A stretch of 64,000 nucleotides of DNA from Acidobacteriota bacterium (GTDB lineage Bacteria > Acidobacteriota > Terriglobia > Acidiferrales > UBA7541). The stretch lies in assembly GCA_003224145.1 (NCBI GenBank), contig QHYN01000200.1, forward strand, positions 1-64,000, given 5' to 3'. Under the pieces are notes generated by a model. It ran no database searches. It saw nothing but the letters and a program-made list of their open reading frames with translations, and had not been told where the DNA came from. Position 1 is the first letter of the stretch, and the number at the start of each line of letters is the position of its first letter. Below, one piece after another: positions 16,932 to 26,500 of this stretch. The translations under genes were made by a program, and so were the position numbers.

Positions 16932-17720
16932 ATGGTTGGGAACTTTACTTTTGACCGCTTACTCTGGAGCATCACCTTTCTTCTCAACACAGAGCTTGTC
17001 GTTTTGCTCGTCTACCGAAAGAATCATCGAGTCTTTCCCTTCTTCTTCATCTACGCCCTGCTGAACCTTTTCCAGGGTATTGTCCTCTTCGAGAGCTACA
17101 GGATTTGGGGATTTCGGTCCACCGTATCTATGCGAGTCGCTTGGAGTGTGCAGGGTTTGGTGACCTTTGCGCGAGCAGTGGCGGTCGCTGAGATTTGCCA
17201 TCGGATCCTGGCGAAGTTTCGTGGTATCTGGGGGCTCGCTTGGCGACTGCTGTTTGCGGCAGCCGCCTTCATTTCGTTCTACGCCTGGACGGTTTCCCGA
17301 GGAAGCTGGCCGTTTGCGATCTTGAATCTGGATCGCGGCCTAGAGCTGGCGATGGCCACGGTGATCGTCCTCCTTTTTGCGTTTGCCCGGTACTACGAAG
17401 TGGGCGTAGAGCCAGCCGTCCGAACGGTGGCAATCGGCTTCTTCCTGTATTCTTGCTTCCGCGTTCTGAACGACACAATTCTAGAAGGCTGGTTGCACCG
17501 TTACGCGACGCTGTGGAATCTGTTGGGAACGCTGTCCTTCCTGGCAAGCATGCTGCTGTGGAGCTGGGCTTTCCGCCGGACGCAACCTGCGACGACATTC
17601 GAGACCGGACTGCTGCCAGAGGATCTCTATCGCACGCTAGCACCGGAAATCAATGCTCGGCTGAGAGAGCTCAACGAACAGTTAAGGCATTTTGGGCATG
17701 CCGAAGGGAAGAGAACTTGA
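16932..17720 (+). CDS. Seven-helix integral membrane protein of unknown function
   Basis: A 262-residue protein with about seven hydrophobic helices (roughly residues 10-28, 35-55, 68-90, 102-120, 132-150, 160-178 and 190-212) and a charged cytoplasmic tail of about 45 residues ending in a short amphipathic helix. I recognise no transporter or enzyme motif. The topology would suit a sensor or receptor, but nothing proves it. Expression starts from the promoter in the inverted repeat with no ribosome site. The next gene starts within its stop codon, so the two are translationally coupled. Confidence 0.7.
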   Translation: MVGNFTFDRLLWSITFLLNTELVVLLVYRKNHRVFPFFFIYALLNLFQGIVLFESYRIWGFRSTVSMRVAWSVQGLVTFARAVAVAEICHRILAKFRGIWGLAWRLLFAAAAFISFYAWTVSRGSWPFAILNLDRGLELAMATVIVLLFAFARYYEVGVEPAVRTVAIGFFLYSCFRVLNDTILEGWLHRYATLWNLLGTLSFLASMLLWSWAFRRTQPATTFETGLLPEDLYRTLAPEINARLRELNEQLRHFGHAEGKRT

Positions 17721-18295
17721 ACCTTCACCTCTATCTATTCTTTGGACTAATCGGATTTCTCCTTTTCTTATTTCTATGGGCCATCCGAAACTCGAAGGCA
17801 CGCGCCTCCCGGTCCTCCGGCAGGAGCATTCCGGAAGATTTTGGCCGAAGTCATATATCGCACTGGGCGCAAATCCGGCAGGCGCTGGCCAAGACGGACC
17901 ATGAATTCGTGGCGAATCAAGCTCCGCGGGAGGTCGTGCGGCGAATGCGGCGAGAACGTCGGCGAGTGGCCCTTGCCTATCTTCTTGCTTTGCGCGGAGA
18001 TTTCGATGGACTCCTCGGAATGGCAAGGGTTATCGCTGTGCTGTCTCCGGGAGTGGCTGCGGTGCAGGAGTTCGAAAGGCTTCGTCTGACGGTAAACTTC
18101 CTGTGGCGGTACCGGATCATCCGGATGAGCGTATGGGCAGGTTACGCGCCGCTGCCGCAAATGGATGGTCTGAGCAACTTGATCAGCGGATTCAGTGTTC
18201 GACTGGAGGCGGCCATGAAAGAACTGGGTGAGCGCGCCGCCCTTGTGGCGGAGATGGTGTCATCACCCGATCGGCGCCGCATCCATCCTGTTTAG
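17717..18295 (+). CDS. Single-pass membrane protein of unknown function, coupled to the seven-helix protein
   Basis: A 192-residue protein started at a TTG (17717) that overlaps the upstream TGA by 4 bases, with AAGGGAAGAG ahead of it. Residues about 3-22 are one membrane helix. The rest is basic and helical (R-E-V-V-R-R-M-R-R-E-R-R-R-V-A-L-A-Y-L-L-A-L-R-G-D-F-D-G-L-L-G-M-A-R-V-I-A-V-L-S-P). No family recognised. The coupling implies a partnership with the seven-helix protein. Its last 33 bp overlap the end of the convergent sensor kinase. Confidence 0.65.
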   Translation: MNLHLYLFFGLIGFLLFLFLWAIRNSKARASRSSGRSIPEDFGRSHISHWAQIRQALAKTDHEFVANQAPREVVRRMRRERRRVALAYLLALRGDFDGLLGMARVIAVLSPGVAAVQEFERLRLTVNFLWRYRIIRMSVWAGYAPLPQMDGLSNLISGFSVRLEAAMKELGERAALVAEMVSSPDRRRIHPV

Positions 18296-21200
18296 CAGCA
18301 GGTCATCGACGGCCGCAAGCAAATCACTTACTTTGAAAGGCTTTTGCAATACCTGGCGAGGGCTTCCGGGCAGTTTCCCCCCTGCGCTTCCGGACGGCGC
18401 GACGGCAGACATCCAGACCAATTTGCGGGAAAGAGCCGGCCTATGCTGGGCCAGCCAATCTCCGAGGCCTGTTCCGTTCGGACCTGAGGCAATTTGCAGA
18501 TCAGCCACAATCACGTCGAAGTCTTGTTTCTCAAGCAGTCTGTGAGCTGCAGACAAGCTCCTGGCCACCTCCACACGATGATCGCGAGCCCGAAGTAAAG
18601 TCCCAACCGCTTCCAATACTGAGTCGTCGTGATCCACCAGGAGAATATTCCCCGTCTTGCCGGAGTCTGCCTTTGTTCTGTCCACCGATAAGTTGGGAGA
18701 GGCTGCCCGTTGGAATGGCAACTCGATGGTGAAAGAAGCGCCACGCGGCGGAAGGTTCGTGACGCGAATTGTTCCGCCGTGCTCGGTAATGATCCCATAA
18801 CAGATGCTCAATCCGAGGCCAGTTCCTTTGCCAACCGGTTTTGTCGTGTAGAAAGGATCGAAAACGCGGGAAGCGTCCTTTACCCCCGGGCCGCTGTCGG
18901 TAAACTCAATGAAAATAAGGTCGCCGTTGATCCCAGTACGAACCCAAAGGTCACCTTCGCTGGAGCGCTCCAGTATAGCGTCCACTGCGTTGTTTACCAG
19001 ATTCAGAAAGACCTGCTGCAACTGATGAGGATCGGCGGCCGTCACGGGAAGATCCGGAGCAAGATCGAGATGGATGCGAATGTTGCTCATACGCAAATCG
19101 TAGTCACGAAGCGCCAAGGTCTCCTCCAGAGCCTGATTGATTTGAACCGACACCCGCTCCGGCTTGTGCTGACGGGCAAAGCTCAAAAGGTTCTGCACGA
19201 TGCGGTGGGTGCGCTGTGCTTGCTTATAAAGTTTGTCCGCGTATTCGATTCCCTGCTGATTTAATTGACCGCTGGACGTCAGTAACTGGCTGTAGCCAAG
19301 GATGGCCGTAAGCGGGTTATTTAGTTCGTGCGCAACGCCGGAGATGAGCTGGCCGACCGCGGCCAGTTTTTCACTGTGAAGCAGTTGCTCCTGTGTGCGA
19401 CGCAGGTTTTCATAAGCCTGGCGTGTTTCTTCGTAGAGGTTCGAGCGCTCGATCGCGCTGGAGATCTGGCTGCCAACGGCGATGAGCAGATTCACATCCG
19501 CCGGCGAAAATTCGCGTGGTGTGCGGCTTCCAACAACGAGGCCGCCAATCACGCGGTCTTTCGACCAAAGGATTACCACGTAGGCCGTGGCTATCCCTTC
19601 TTTTATTTGCGCATCGCGGAATACGGGTGGCAGCGGCAAGCCCTGCGCGGAGAGAAAGGTCGCATGAACCGCCTTGATGTGCTGCACCAACTCCGGCTTC
19701 ACGGAGACGGCCGGAAAATGCCGCGAGTATTCTGAGCGATGGCCGGCTGCGGCAATGCGACGCAACTTCGTGACCTTTTCATCGAAGAGATAGAGCGAGG
19801 TGGCGTCCAGACTGAAGAGTTCGGCCATCTGCCGCAGGGTGCGGTGCAGCGAGTCGCCCAGGTCCAGCGATTCCGTCAGCGTCTTGGCGATCGAGTTCAG
19901 CACCATGAGTTCCCGATTGCGGCGCCGGATTTCCTGCTCCGCCTGTTTACGTTCGGTGATGTCCAGGAGGAAACCCTGATAGGCGGTCACGTTTCTCGCG
20001 GAATCCCGTACGGCTATGGAAGATTCCAGCATGGTGCGGAACTCGCCATCCTTGCGCCGCATTTCGAACTCGAAATCCGCAACCGCACCGTGTTGCTCCA
20101 GCAGTCTCTTAAGCCGCTCGCGATCGGCGGTGTTCTTGTAGAACGCCGTCGGAATATCAATGGTCATCAACTCCTCGCGGGTCTCATAGCCGGTCATGCG
20201 CAGCAGGGCTTCGTTAAAATCGAGAAACCTTCCCTGCGGCGTGGAGATAAACACGCCTTCCTGTACGTTGGAGACAAGCGTGCGATACTTTTCCTCCGCC
20301 CTCTTGCGTTCCGTAATGTCCTTAAGCACGTGAACGGTGCCGAGTTGCCGCCCGCCAGGGTCCGCGAACGTCGAGTTGGACACGAGGAAGTACCCCGAAA
20401 GCCAGGGATCGGGAGCGTCGCCTTCACCGGCGACTCCTTCGCAATAGGGGCAATTACTGTAGGCTGCGTTCTTGGCGGAAAGAAGTTCCTTAACATTCCT
20501 GCCGACCAGAGTGCCGCTCCCGCGGCCCAGAAGCTGCTTGAGACGCTGGTTGCTGCGCAGTATGCGCCCCTGGGGATCGTGAACCAAGATGGGGTCGCCA
20601 ATGGAATCGAAAGTGTATTCCCATTGTTGCTGAGTGGTTGTGACCTGCTCAAACAAACGAACATTCTGCAGCGTCATCCCCAGCAGGTTGGCAATATTCA
20701 CAAGGTAGGAGATTTCGTCGGTGTGAAAGCGCGTATGCGCCGTCGAGCCTATCGCAATGACTCCCAGGGCGCCGTTCTTCCCCGGAAGGGCGAGCGTTAC
20801 CAACGATTTCAGTCCTGCTTCGTCCAGCCGCTTGCGTGCGGCCGGGTCCCATTCATCTTTCGATTCCAGAAACTGGCATTCTTCTTTCAAAACATGCTGC
20901 GCCCACGGTTCCATGGCGGATACTCGGGCATGCTGCGCAAGGAAGGAAGGCGTGTAGCCCACCGATGCCCGGGCCACCAGGTACGACGCATTGCCCTCGC
21001 CCTCTTTCAGCCGCACGATTCCGTGCGTAGCCCCCAAGCTTTCCACCAGATGCGAAAGGACCTGGTCAATCACCTCCTGCACGGAAAGAGTCTGCGTGCT
21101 GGCCGCAGTCAACAGAGTCAACCGGCGCAACTTGTCATTCAATTCCTCGCTTCGCGCTTGGGCTTCTTCCAGCACGGCGACCACCATGGCGATTCCCAGG

Positions 21201-21889
21201 GCCACTCCGAGAAGATGATCAAACGCGATACGCAACAGAAAGTACGGATGCTGCAGCCAAAGGGGACGGTCCAGCCCATGCAAGCCAATCAGGAGAAAAA
21301 CCCCGGCAAGAAGTTGCGCGCCGTGCCCTCGGAGCGCCATGGGAGATCGCAGGAGCAAGAAACCGGGAAAAAGGCAAATTGCGCTTTCAAATATGGCAGT
21401 TTCCCAATGCAGGGAAGCAAACTGCTGCGGCCCTCTTCGCTCCACATAGTAGACCGCTCCCAGAATCAGGCTGATCAGTGGAAGTACCGAGAAGATTCGT
21501 CGATCTGACCCCGTTGCGCCGTTCATTACCGCCGCAAATAGGAACAGCAGCGCGGCGGCCTGGCTTGCCAGATAAACAAGATTTAGACCTGCAAGCGGCC
21601 GGGCGAGCAGCGTCACTTCACACAGCGCCGAAAACGTGAAGCAGCACCATCCGGCAAGCCAGAATCGGAAATAGCCTGTGTGATGATCGCGGCGGAAGAG
21701 GAAAAACAGGACCAGCAGAATGACGAATGCGCTGGCTTCGAAGAAGGCAATCCCGAGCAGGCCTTGGTTCTCCAGCAAGATGCGCCGCCTCCCGGCCGTA
21801 AATGCCGTCACCGCGGTGCTCGAGCTGCCGCGAACCTTGATGTGAACGGCGAGAAAATCCGAAGGATGAGCTTCTATCCAAGCTAGCAC
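18263..21889 (-). CDS. Hybrid sensor histidine kinase: membrane domain, GAF, two PAS, GAF, HisKA, HATPase, receiver
   Basis: A 1208-residue kinase. In order: a membrane domain of about seven helices (about 40-240); a GAF domain (about 255-400); a PAS domain (about 425-540) with a C-P-Y-C pair that might be redox active; a second PAS (about 545-665, M-R-R-K-D-G-E-F); a second GAF (about 675-825); HisKA with the phospho-acceptor in G-V-A-H-E-L-N-N-P-L (His near 852); HATPase with N-L-V-N-N-A-V-D-A-I, D-S-G-P-G-V and G-T-G-L-G-L; and a receiver (about 1085-1200) with V-A-D-L-Q and the L-Q-K-P-F lysine. It is divergent from the HD-GYP regulator with only about 75 bp between starts, so they probably form one pathway. 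Confidence 0.85.
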   Translation of the reverse strand: MLAWIEAHPSDFLAVHIKVRGSSSTAVTAFTAGRRRILLENQGLLGIAFFEASAFVILLVLFFLFRRDHHTGYFRFWLAGWCCFTFSALCEVTLLARPLAGLNLVYLASQAAALLFLFAAVMNGATGSDRRIFSVLPLISLILGAVYYVERRGPQQFASLHWETAIFESAICLFPGFLLLRSPMALRGHGAQLLAGVFLLIGLHGLDRPLWLQHPYFLLRIAFDHLLGVALGIAMVVAVLEEAQARSEELNDKLRRLTLLTAASTQTLSVQEVIDQVLSHLVESLGATHGIVRLKEGEGNASYLVARASVGYTPSFLAQHARVSAMEPWAQHVLKEECQFLESKDEWDPAARKRLDEAGLKSLVTLALPGKNGALGVIAIGSTAHTRFHTDEISYLVNIANLLGMTLQNVRLFEQVTTTQQQWEYTFDSIGDPILVHDPQGRILRSNQRLKQLLGRGSGTLVGRNVKELLSAKNAAYSNCPYCEGVAGEGDAPDPWLSGYFLVSNSTFADPGGRQLGTVHVLKDITERKRAEEKYRTLVSNVQEGVFISTPQGRFLDFNEALLRMTGYETREELMTIDIPTAFYKNTADRERLKRLLEQHGAVADFEFEMRRKDGEFRTMLESSIAVRDSARNVTAYQGFLLDITERKQAEQEIRRRNRELMVLNSIAKTLTESLDLGDSLHRTLRQMAELFSLDATSLYLFDEKVTKLRRIAAAGHRSEYSRHFPAVSVKPELVQHIKAVHATFLSAQGLPLPPVFRDAQIKEGIATAYVVILWSKDRVIGGLVVGSRTPREFSPADVNLLIAVGSQISSAIERSNLYEETRQAYENLRRTQEQLLHSEKLAAVGQLISGVAHELNNPLTAILGYSQLLTSSGQLNQQGIEYADKLYKQAQRTHRIVQNLLSFARQHKPERVSVQINQALEETLALRDYDLRMSNIRIHLDLAPDLPVTAADPHQLQQVFLNLVNNAVDAILERSSEGDLWVRTGINGDLIFIEFTDSGPGVKDASRVFDPFYTTKPVGKGTGLGLSICYGIITEHGGTIRVTNLPPRGASFTIELPFQRAASPNLSVDRTKADSGKTGNILLVDHDDSVLEAVGTLLRARDHRVEVARSLSAAHRLLEKQDFDVIVADLQIASGPNGTGLGDWLAQHRPALSRKLVWMSAVAPSGSAGGKLPGSPRQVLQKPFKVSDLLAAVDDLLLNRMDAAPIG

Positions 21890-21938
21890 GCTATTTTCTG
21901 ACTGGGCAAGCGTTCACACATTTCGGTGTGCTGTCCCA

Positions 21939-21944
21939 TATAAT
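21939..21944 (+). promoter_or_regulatory. Consensus -10 hexamer (TATAAT) before the HD-GYP gene
   Basis: An exact TATAAT in the 75-bp divergent region. No convincing -35 is seen at 16-18 bases. Transcription from here would start near 21951, just ahead of the GGGAG ribosome site that serves the GTG at 21965. Confidence 0.4.
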
Positions 21945-21964
21945 GGTTACTGGGAGTGGACAGA

Positions 21965-23044
21965 GTGGACGACGAAACCATACTGGTCGTGGACGACGAA
22001 GAGGCCATTCGCGAGGTCGTTTCCACGATGCTCGAATCCAAAGGCTATCGTTGCGCGGTCGCGCACAATGGCCGCGCCGCGCAGGAGCAGATCAAACGCG
22101 ATACCCCTGACCTGGTCCTGAGCGACATGATCATGCCGGAGATGGACGGCATCAAGCTGCTGGAATGGGTGCGCCAGTATGACCCGGATGTGCCGGTCAT
22201 CATGGTCACTGCCATCCATGACATTTCGACCGCGCTCGAGGCCATTCGCCGCGGCGCTTACGATTACATCCTCAAGCCCTTCGAAAAGGACCAGCTCTTC
22301 CTCGGCGTAAACCGCGCTCTGCAACATCGGCGGCTCGTCAACGAAAACCGGAAATATCAGCGCGATCTCGAGCAGCAGGTCAGAGATCGAACCGCCCGCC
22401 TCCAAGAGGCTCTCGACCAGCTCGAGCAATCTTACGACGACACTCTGGAGGCCCTGGGGGGCGCTCTGGACTTGAAAGACGAAGAGACTGAAGGCCATTG
22501 CCAGCGCGTAACCGCTTTCTGTATTTCCATTGCGAAAATGGTGCCGGTGCCCGATGGCTATCTGCCCATCATGGCACGTGCCGCATTCCTTCATGATATC
22601 GGCAAGATGGCCATACCCGATGGCATCTTGCGCAAACCTGGCCCTCTCACCGACGATGAAAAAAGGGTCATGCGTACGCACTGCGAAATTGGCTACAACA
22701 TGCTAATTCGCATCCCTTTTCTTCGCGATGCCGCGGAAATCGTGCTGGCGCACCAGGAGTTCTACGATGGCTCTGGTTACCCACGTGGATTGAAAGGCGA
22801 GGAGATTCCTCTCGGTGCGCGCATATTCGCGGTCGCGGATTCCCTTGACGCCATGGTCAGCGACAGGCCCTACCGCCGCAAACTCCCGATGGCCCACGCA
22901 TGCGAAGAGATCAAGCGATGTTCCGGCAGCCAGTTTGATCCCGAAGTGGTCAAAGTCTTCTTGTCCATTCCGGAACAACATTGGTTGGACCTGCGCGAAA
23001 ATCTTGGTTCTCCGTTCCGTCTCGCCCATCTCAAGAATTTGTAG
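21965..23044 (+). CDS. Response regulator with HD-GYP domain (cyclic-di-GMP phosphodiesterase type)
   Basis: About 359 residues. An N-terminal receiver has the D-D-E-E pocket, the phospho-accepting Asp in V-L-S-D-M-I-M-P and the conserved L-K-P-F lysine. A coiled linker leads to an HD-GYP domain with F-L-H-D-I-G-K, H-C-E-I-G, A-H-Q-E-F-Y-D-G-S-G-Y-P-R-G-L and A-D-S-L-D-A-M. The GYP residues and metal ligands are intact, so it should hydrolyse cyclic di-GMP when phosphorylated. GTG 21965 has GGGAG 8 bases upstream; a GTG at 21956 is the alternative. The divergent hybrid kinase is its probable partner. Confidence 0.85.
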   Translation: MDDETILVVDDEEAIREVVSTMLESKGYRCAVAHNGRAAQEQIKRDTPDLVLSDMIMPEMDGIKLLEWVRQYDPDVPVIMVTAIHDISTALEAIRRGAYDYILKPFEKDQLFLGVNRALQHRRLVNENRKYQRDLEQQVRDRTARLQEALDQLEQSYDDTLEALGGALDLKDEETEGHCQRVTAFCISIAKMVPVPDGYLPIMARAAFLHDIGKMAIPDGILRKPGPLTDDEKRVMRTHCEIGYNMLIRIPFLRDAAEIVLAHQEFYDGSGYPRGLKGEEIPLGARIFAVADSLDAMVSDRPYRRKLPMAHACEEIKRCSGSQFDPEVVKVFLSIPEQHWLDLRENLGSPFRLAHLKNL

Positions 23045-23143
23045 GCGCAAGATAGTACAGCTGCAGTGCGGGCAATCGGGGCTGCGCTCGCATTTTCTTT
23101 TTTTCTTTCCCTCAAGTTTCGACGCTGGACCGTTCACTCAGTC

Positions 23144-23172
23144 TTGCATGCCGTCCGCCGAATGCGTACTAT
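23144..23172 (+). promoter_or_regulatory. Promoter for the small Cys-rich gene
   Basis: TTGCAT (23144-23149), 17 bases, TACTAT (23167-23172), then 8 bases to the ATG at 23181, with no Shine-Dalgarno. The spacing supports a leaderless transcript and this start codon. Confidence 0.5.
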
Positions 23173-23180
23173 TGCTTTCG

Positions 23181-23438
23181 ATGGCTCTCGTTCCCATCAA
23201 GACCGCCTCCGAAACCGGCTACTGTGATTGCATCTGCGGATGCTACGAACTGGCCAGCCTGCGTGATGAAGACACCGGCAAGGGCTACTGCCCTGCCTGC
23301 GCGAAGGACCACCTGGAGCTGAACGCCGGCGTGGGCCTCCCGAATCCCGCACCCGTCAAGCTCTCTCCGAATGCAGAAGGAAGTCGGCGCGCCGCACCGA
23401 TGCCCGCCCCCGCCGATCCCCCCGGCCGCCTGCGCTGA
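23181..23438 (+). CDS. Small Cys-rich (zinc-ribbon-like) protein
   Basis: An 85-residue protein. Cys residues occur as C-D-C-I-C-G-C and, after 16 residues, C-P-A-C-A-K-D-H, a pattern able to bind one zinc. The C-terminal 30 residues are Pro/Ala-rich and disordered. I do not recognise a family. The promoter placed 8 bases before the ATG supports this start over an in-frame ATG 11 codons upstream. The gene ends 46 bp before a bidirectional terminator. Confidence 0.55.
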   Translation: MALVPIKTASETGYCDCICGCYELASLRDEDTGKGYCPACAKDHLELNAGVGLPNPAPVKLSPNAEGSRRAAPMPAPADPPGRLR

Positions 23439-23483
23439 AGGAACCGCCCCAAAAGGCGAAACTATAAACTCGCTAGGAAAAAG

Positions 23484-23520
23484 AAAGGGCGCCTCGCGTA
23501 AAAGGCGCCCTTTTCCTTTC
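23484..23520. terminator. Bidirectional terminator between the small Cys-rich gene and the Oar-like receptor
   Basis: AAAGGGCGCC (23484-23493) and GGCGCCCTTT (23504-23513) form a perfect 10-bp stem. T-rich tracts follow on both strands, so it can end both convergent genes. Confidence 0.85.
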
Positions 23521-23534
23521 AAACTTGCGAACGG

Positions 23535-26500
23535 TTAGAAGTAGAACTTCGCCGCCAACTGTACGATGCGCGGCCCGATGTTGCTGTCGCTGGTGACCCG
23601 GCCAAGAAAACTGGAATTGACGTTGGTGCTGCTGCCGCCGGAGCCGAAGGTTGATTGTGGATTATTGAAGTTTACATGATTAAAGGTGTTAAACGTTTCC
23701 AGGCGCAGCTCGAAGCGCATCTGCTCTCTAACGGGAATTTCCTTCATCAGAGCAAGGTTGGTGAAGTTCAAGCCCAGCCCATGGAAGGAGTTTTTGCCGG
23801 TATTGCCGAACGTTCCAGGGTCCGCGTGGCAGAAGGCCGATGGATCAAAAAAGAAGTTCCCGGACCGTAGAGTGCCGGCACAATTTGCTACGCCAGTACC
23901 CGCTTTAGCGTCATGCGACACGCGGGGATCCATCCTCACGAGCGGACCTACTTGATTGGGATTATCCCAACAGGTGTAGAAAATGACGCCGAACCCGGGA
24001 CAGGTCAGTGAGGTTTCGCTGGTGTCGTTCAGGTTTAGCGGGAACCCCGACTGGAATGTGGTGATGCCGGCGATTCTCCACCCTTTGAAGATTCTGCTCA
24101 GGACCGGCCCCGAACCGAGTGCGTGGGGAACCGGTAGTTCGTACTGGTAGCTGGCCACGAACCTATGCCGTGCGTCGAAGTCCGAATCACCCCAGTTCAG
24201 GCCTGGAAGCAATGGGTTGACGCCGCGGTTGCCAAACGATGAGCTTTCGAAGCCTGACCCATTGTCCTGCGAGTGCGCGTAGGTGTAGGAAAGCAAGAAC
24301 TGCAACCCCTGAGACATGCGCTTGTTCAAGCTCACCTGCAAGGAGTTGTACCTGGAATTTCCGTCCGTGCTTTGCTGTCCTATGGAAGCAAATGCGCCGG
24401 CAAAATTTGTCCCCGCAAATCCATATTTGAAGAACTGCGGGAAATCCTGTCCTAAAAAGTCTGCATCACTGACGCAACCGGGATCGGCCGCGCAAGCTGC
24501 CGGATTGATTCCCACATTCTGTTCGATGACCCGCTCCAGATGACGCCCTTGTGAACCCACATAACCCACCGACAAAATCGTCTGGCCCGGGAACTCTCTT
24601 TGAATGGTTACATTGTAATTTACGGCATACGGCACGGAATAGCGCGGATCGATGGTGCTCAATGAAAACGGCTCGAAGAACGTAAAATCCACAAGGCTCC
24701 CCGGGGGTGGCGGAGTGAACGGGTATTTGTTGGCAATCGACGCCGGATCGGTCGTTGTGGTCGAAGTCGGGCAAGACGCCGGTGGGGTGCCACACATATT
24801 GAGGTTACCGAGGAAGTTCGTTGTCGTGATCGTGGTCGTATTAATGCTGGTAAATGGTACAGCAAAGCTCGGGTGGCCACCCACATCGCCCACGCCAATG
24901 TCTGTGAGCGCAAACGGCGGCGCCGTCAGGTTCTGGAGCGTCTGCTCCTCTTCCACTTGGTTGAAATACACGCCTACGCCAGCGCGGAGGGAGAACTTCC
25001 CCTGGTCGCCGGTGAGGTGTCCCAGCGGACCACTTACATTCGGCGCCCAGGCAATTCCGAGGCGCGGTCCAAAGTGAGTAAAGCCGGTCTTGTATCCGGA
25101 CGGAGTACAATCCACGTCTCCCGGGAACACCAGGCCGGTCGGCGCCGTTGGGTAGATGACAGACTGTTGACCCGGCCTGAAGCAGTTGATCGCGCGGTCA
25201 CGATTGAAATGATCCGTGGTTGGCTGGTTGATTTGCCAGCCCAATCCGAAGTTGAGAGTGAAGTTGGAAGTCGCTTTCCACGAATCCTGGGCATACGAGT
25301 AAAAGCCTTGCGTGCCGGCATCGATGAAGCTGCCGCTGCCCTGGCCGTAGCTGTCTGGAATCCCCAACAGGAAATCTGCCCCCGGATCGTGCGTAGAAAA
25401 GAAACCGGTACCATTAAAGGTGAAGCTACCGTTATTCCGATTGGCGAACGGATTGCTCACGTGGAAGCGGCGTCCATCGAAGCCGAACTTCAAGGTGTGC
25501 CGTCCTATGATATAGCTGAAGTTGTCGTTAGCCTGATAGACCTGGTCGATGCGCGGCTGCGGCCCGTTATTGCTGAATCCAAGGTTGAAGAAACCAGTTA
25601 AACTCATTACCGGGAGGCCGGCAGCACCGGGCAACTGGGGATTGATGTCGAAACCCACCGAAGAAGGAAGCTGCACCGTTACCGGCTCGACGGCGACGAA
25701 ATTGAACCGCGTATAGCCAAATCGCATTTCGTTCAGGACATCCGCGTTGAAGACATGAATCCAAGAGGCAGTAAACTGCTTCGCGTGCCGCTGCGCTTCC
25801 TCAGGGAATCCTGGGAGTGTTGAGCCTGTAAACGGCAAAGTGTCCTGTGTCGGATTGGTCTGGATGAAACCGTATGAACGGATCGAGTCCTTCGTATTAA
25901 ACGTATGGTCCACTTGCCAGAGATACTGATCCACCTTCCCGGAAGTGACTGCAACGGGCGTGAATTGCAACGTGCCTACTTGGGCCGATGTGGGTACGTA
26001 CTTGTTCATCAAATTGACGGCAATGGAGTTAAGATCTTGGCTCGGAATCACTCCGGTACTGAACAACCCGTTGGTGAGCAAATTGCCGTTGTTGTCGTAG
26101 GCTTTGCCATAATACGTGCCGGCTGGGCACATCACGCCGCCCGACACGGGGCAAGGCGAACTGTCATCGCCAAACGTGGCGACCGGCGAAACGTGCGGAT
26201 TCTTCGGCGCGCAACCCGGATTTTTTGTCGGGCACTTTCCTGTGACTGGATCCGGTAGAGGCGGGGGCGTTCCGTTGAAATTGAAATCACTGAAATCACC
26301 GCCGCGCTGCGCGTCCGAGAACAACGTGTTCTGGCTCGAGGCTTGGGGCTGGCGGAAGCGCGAGCCTTGATAAGAGAAGAAGAAGAAAGTGTGATGCTTC
26401 CACACCGGACCGCCAAGAGTTCCGCCGAACTGGTTCTGATGGAAGACCGCAGCTTTATGCGTGAAGAAGTCCTTGTTATTCAAGGAAGTATCACGATAAA

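Noticed and set aside
19739-21508. A 589-codon plus-strand open frame opposite the hybrid kinase
   Set aside because: Fully antisense to PAS/GAF-encoding sequence and without protein-like motifs.
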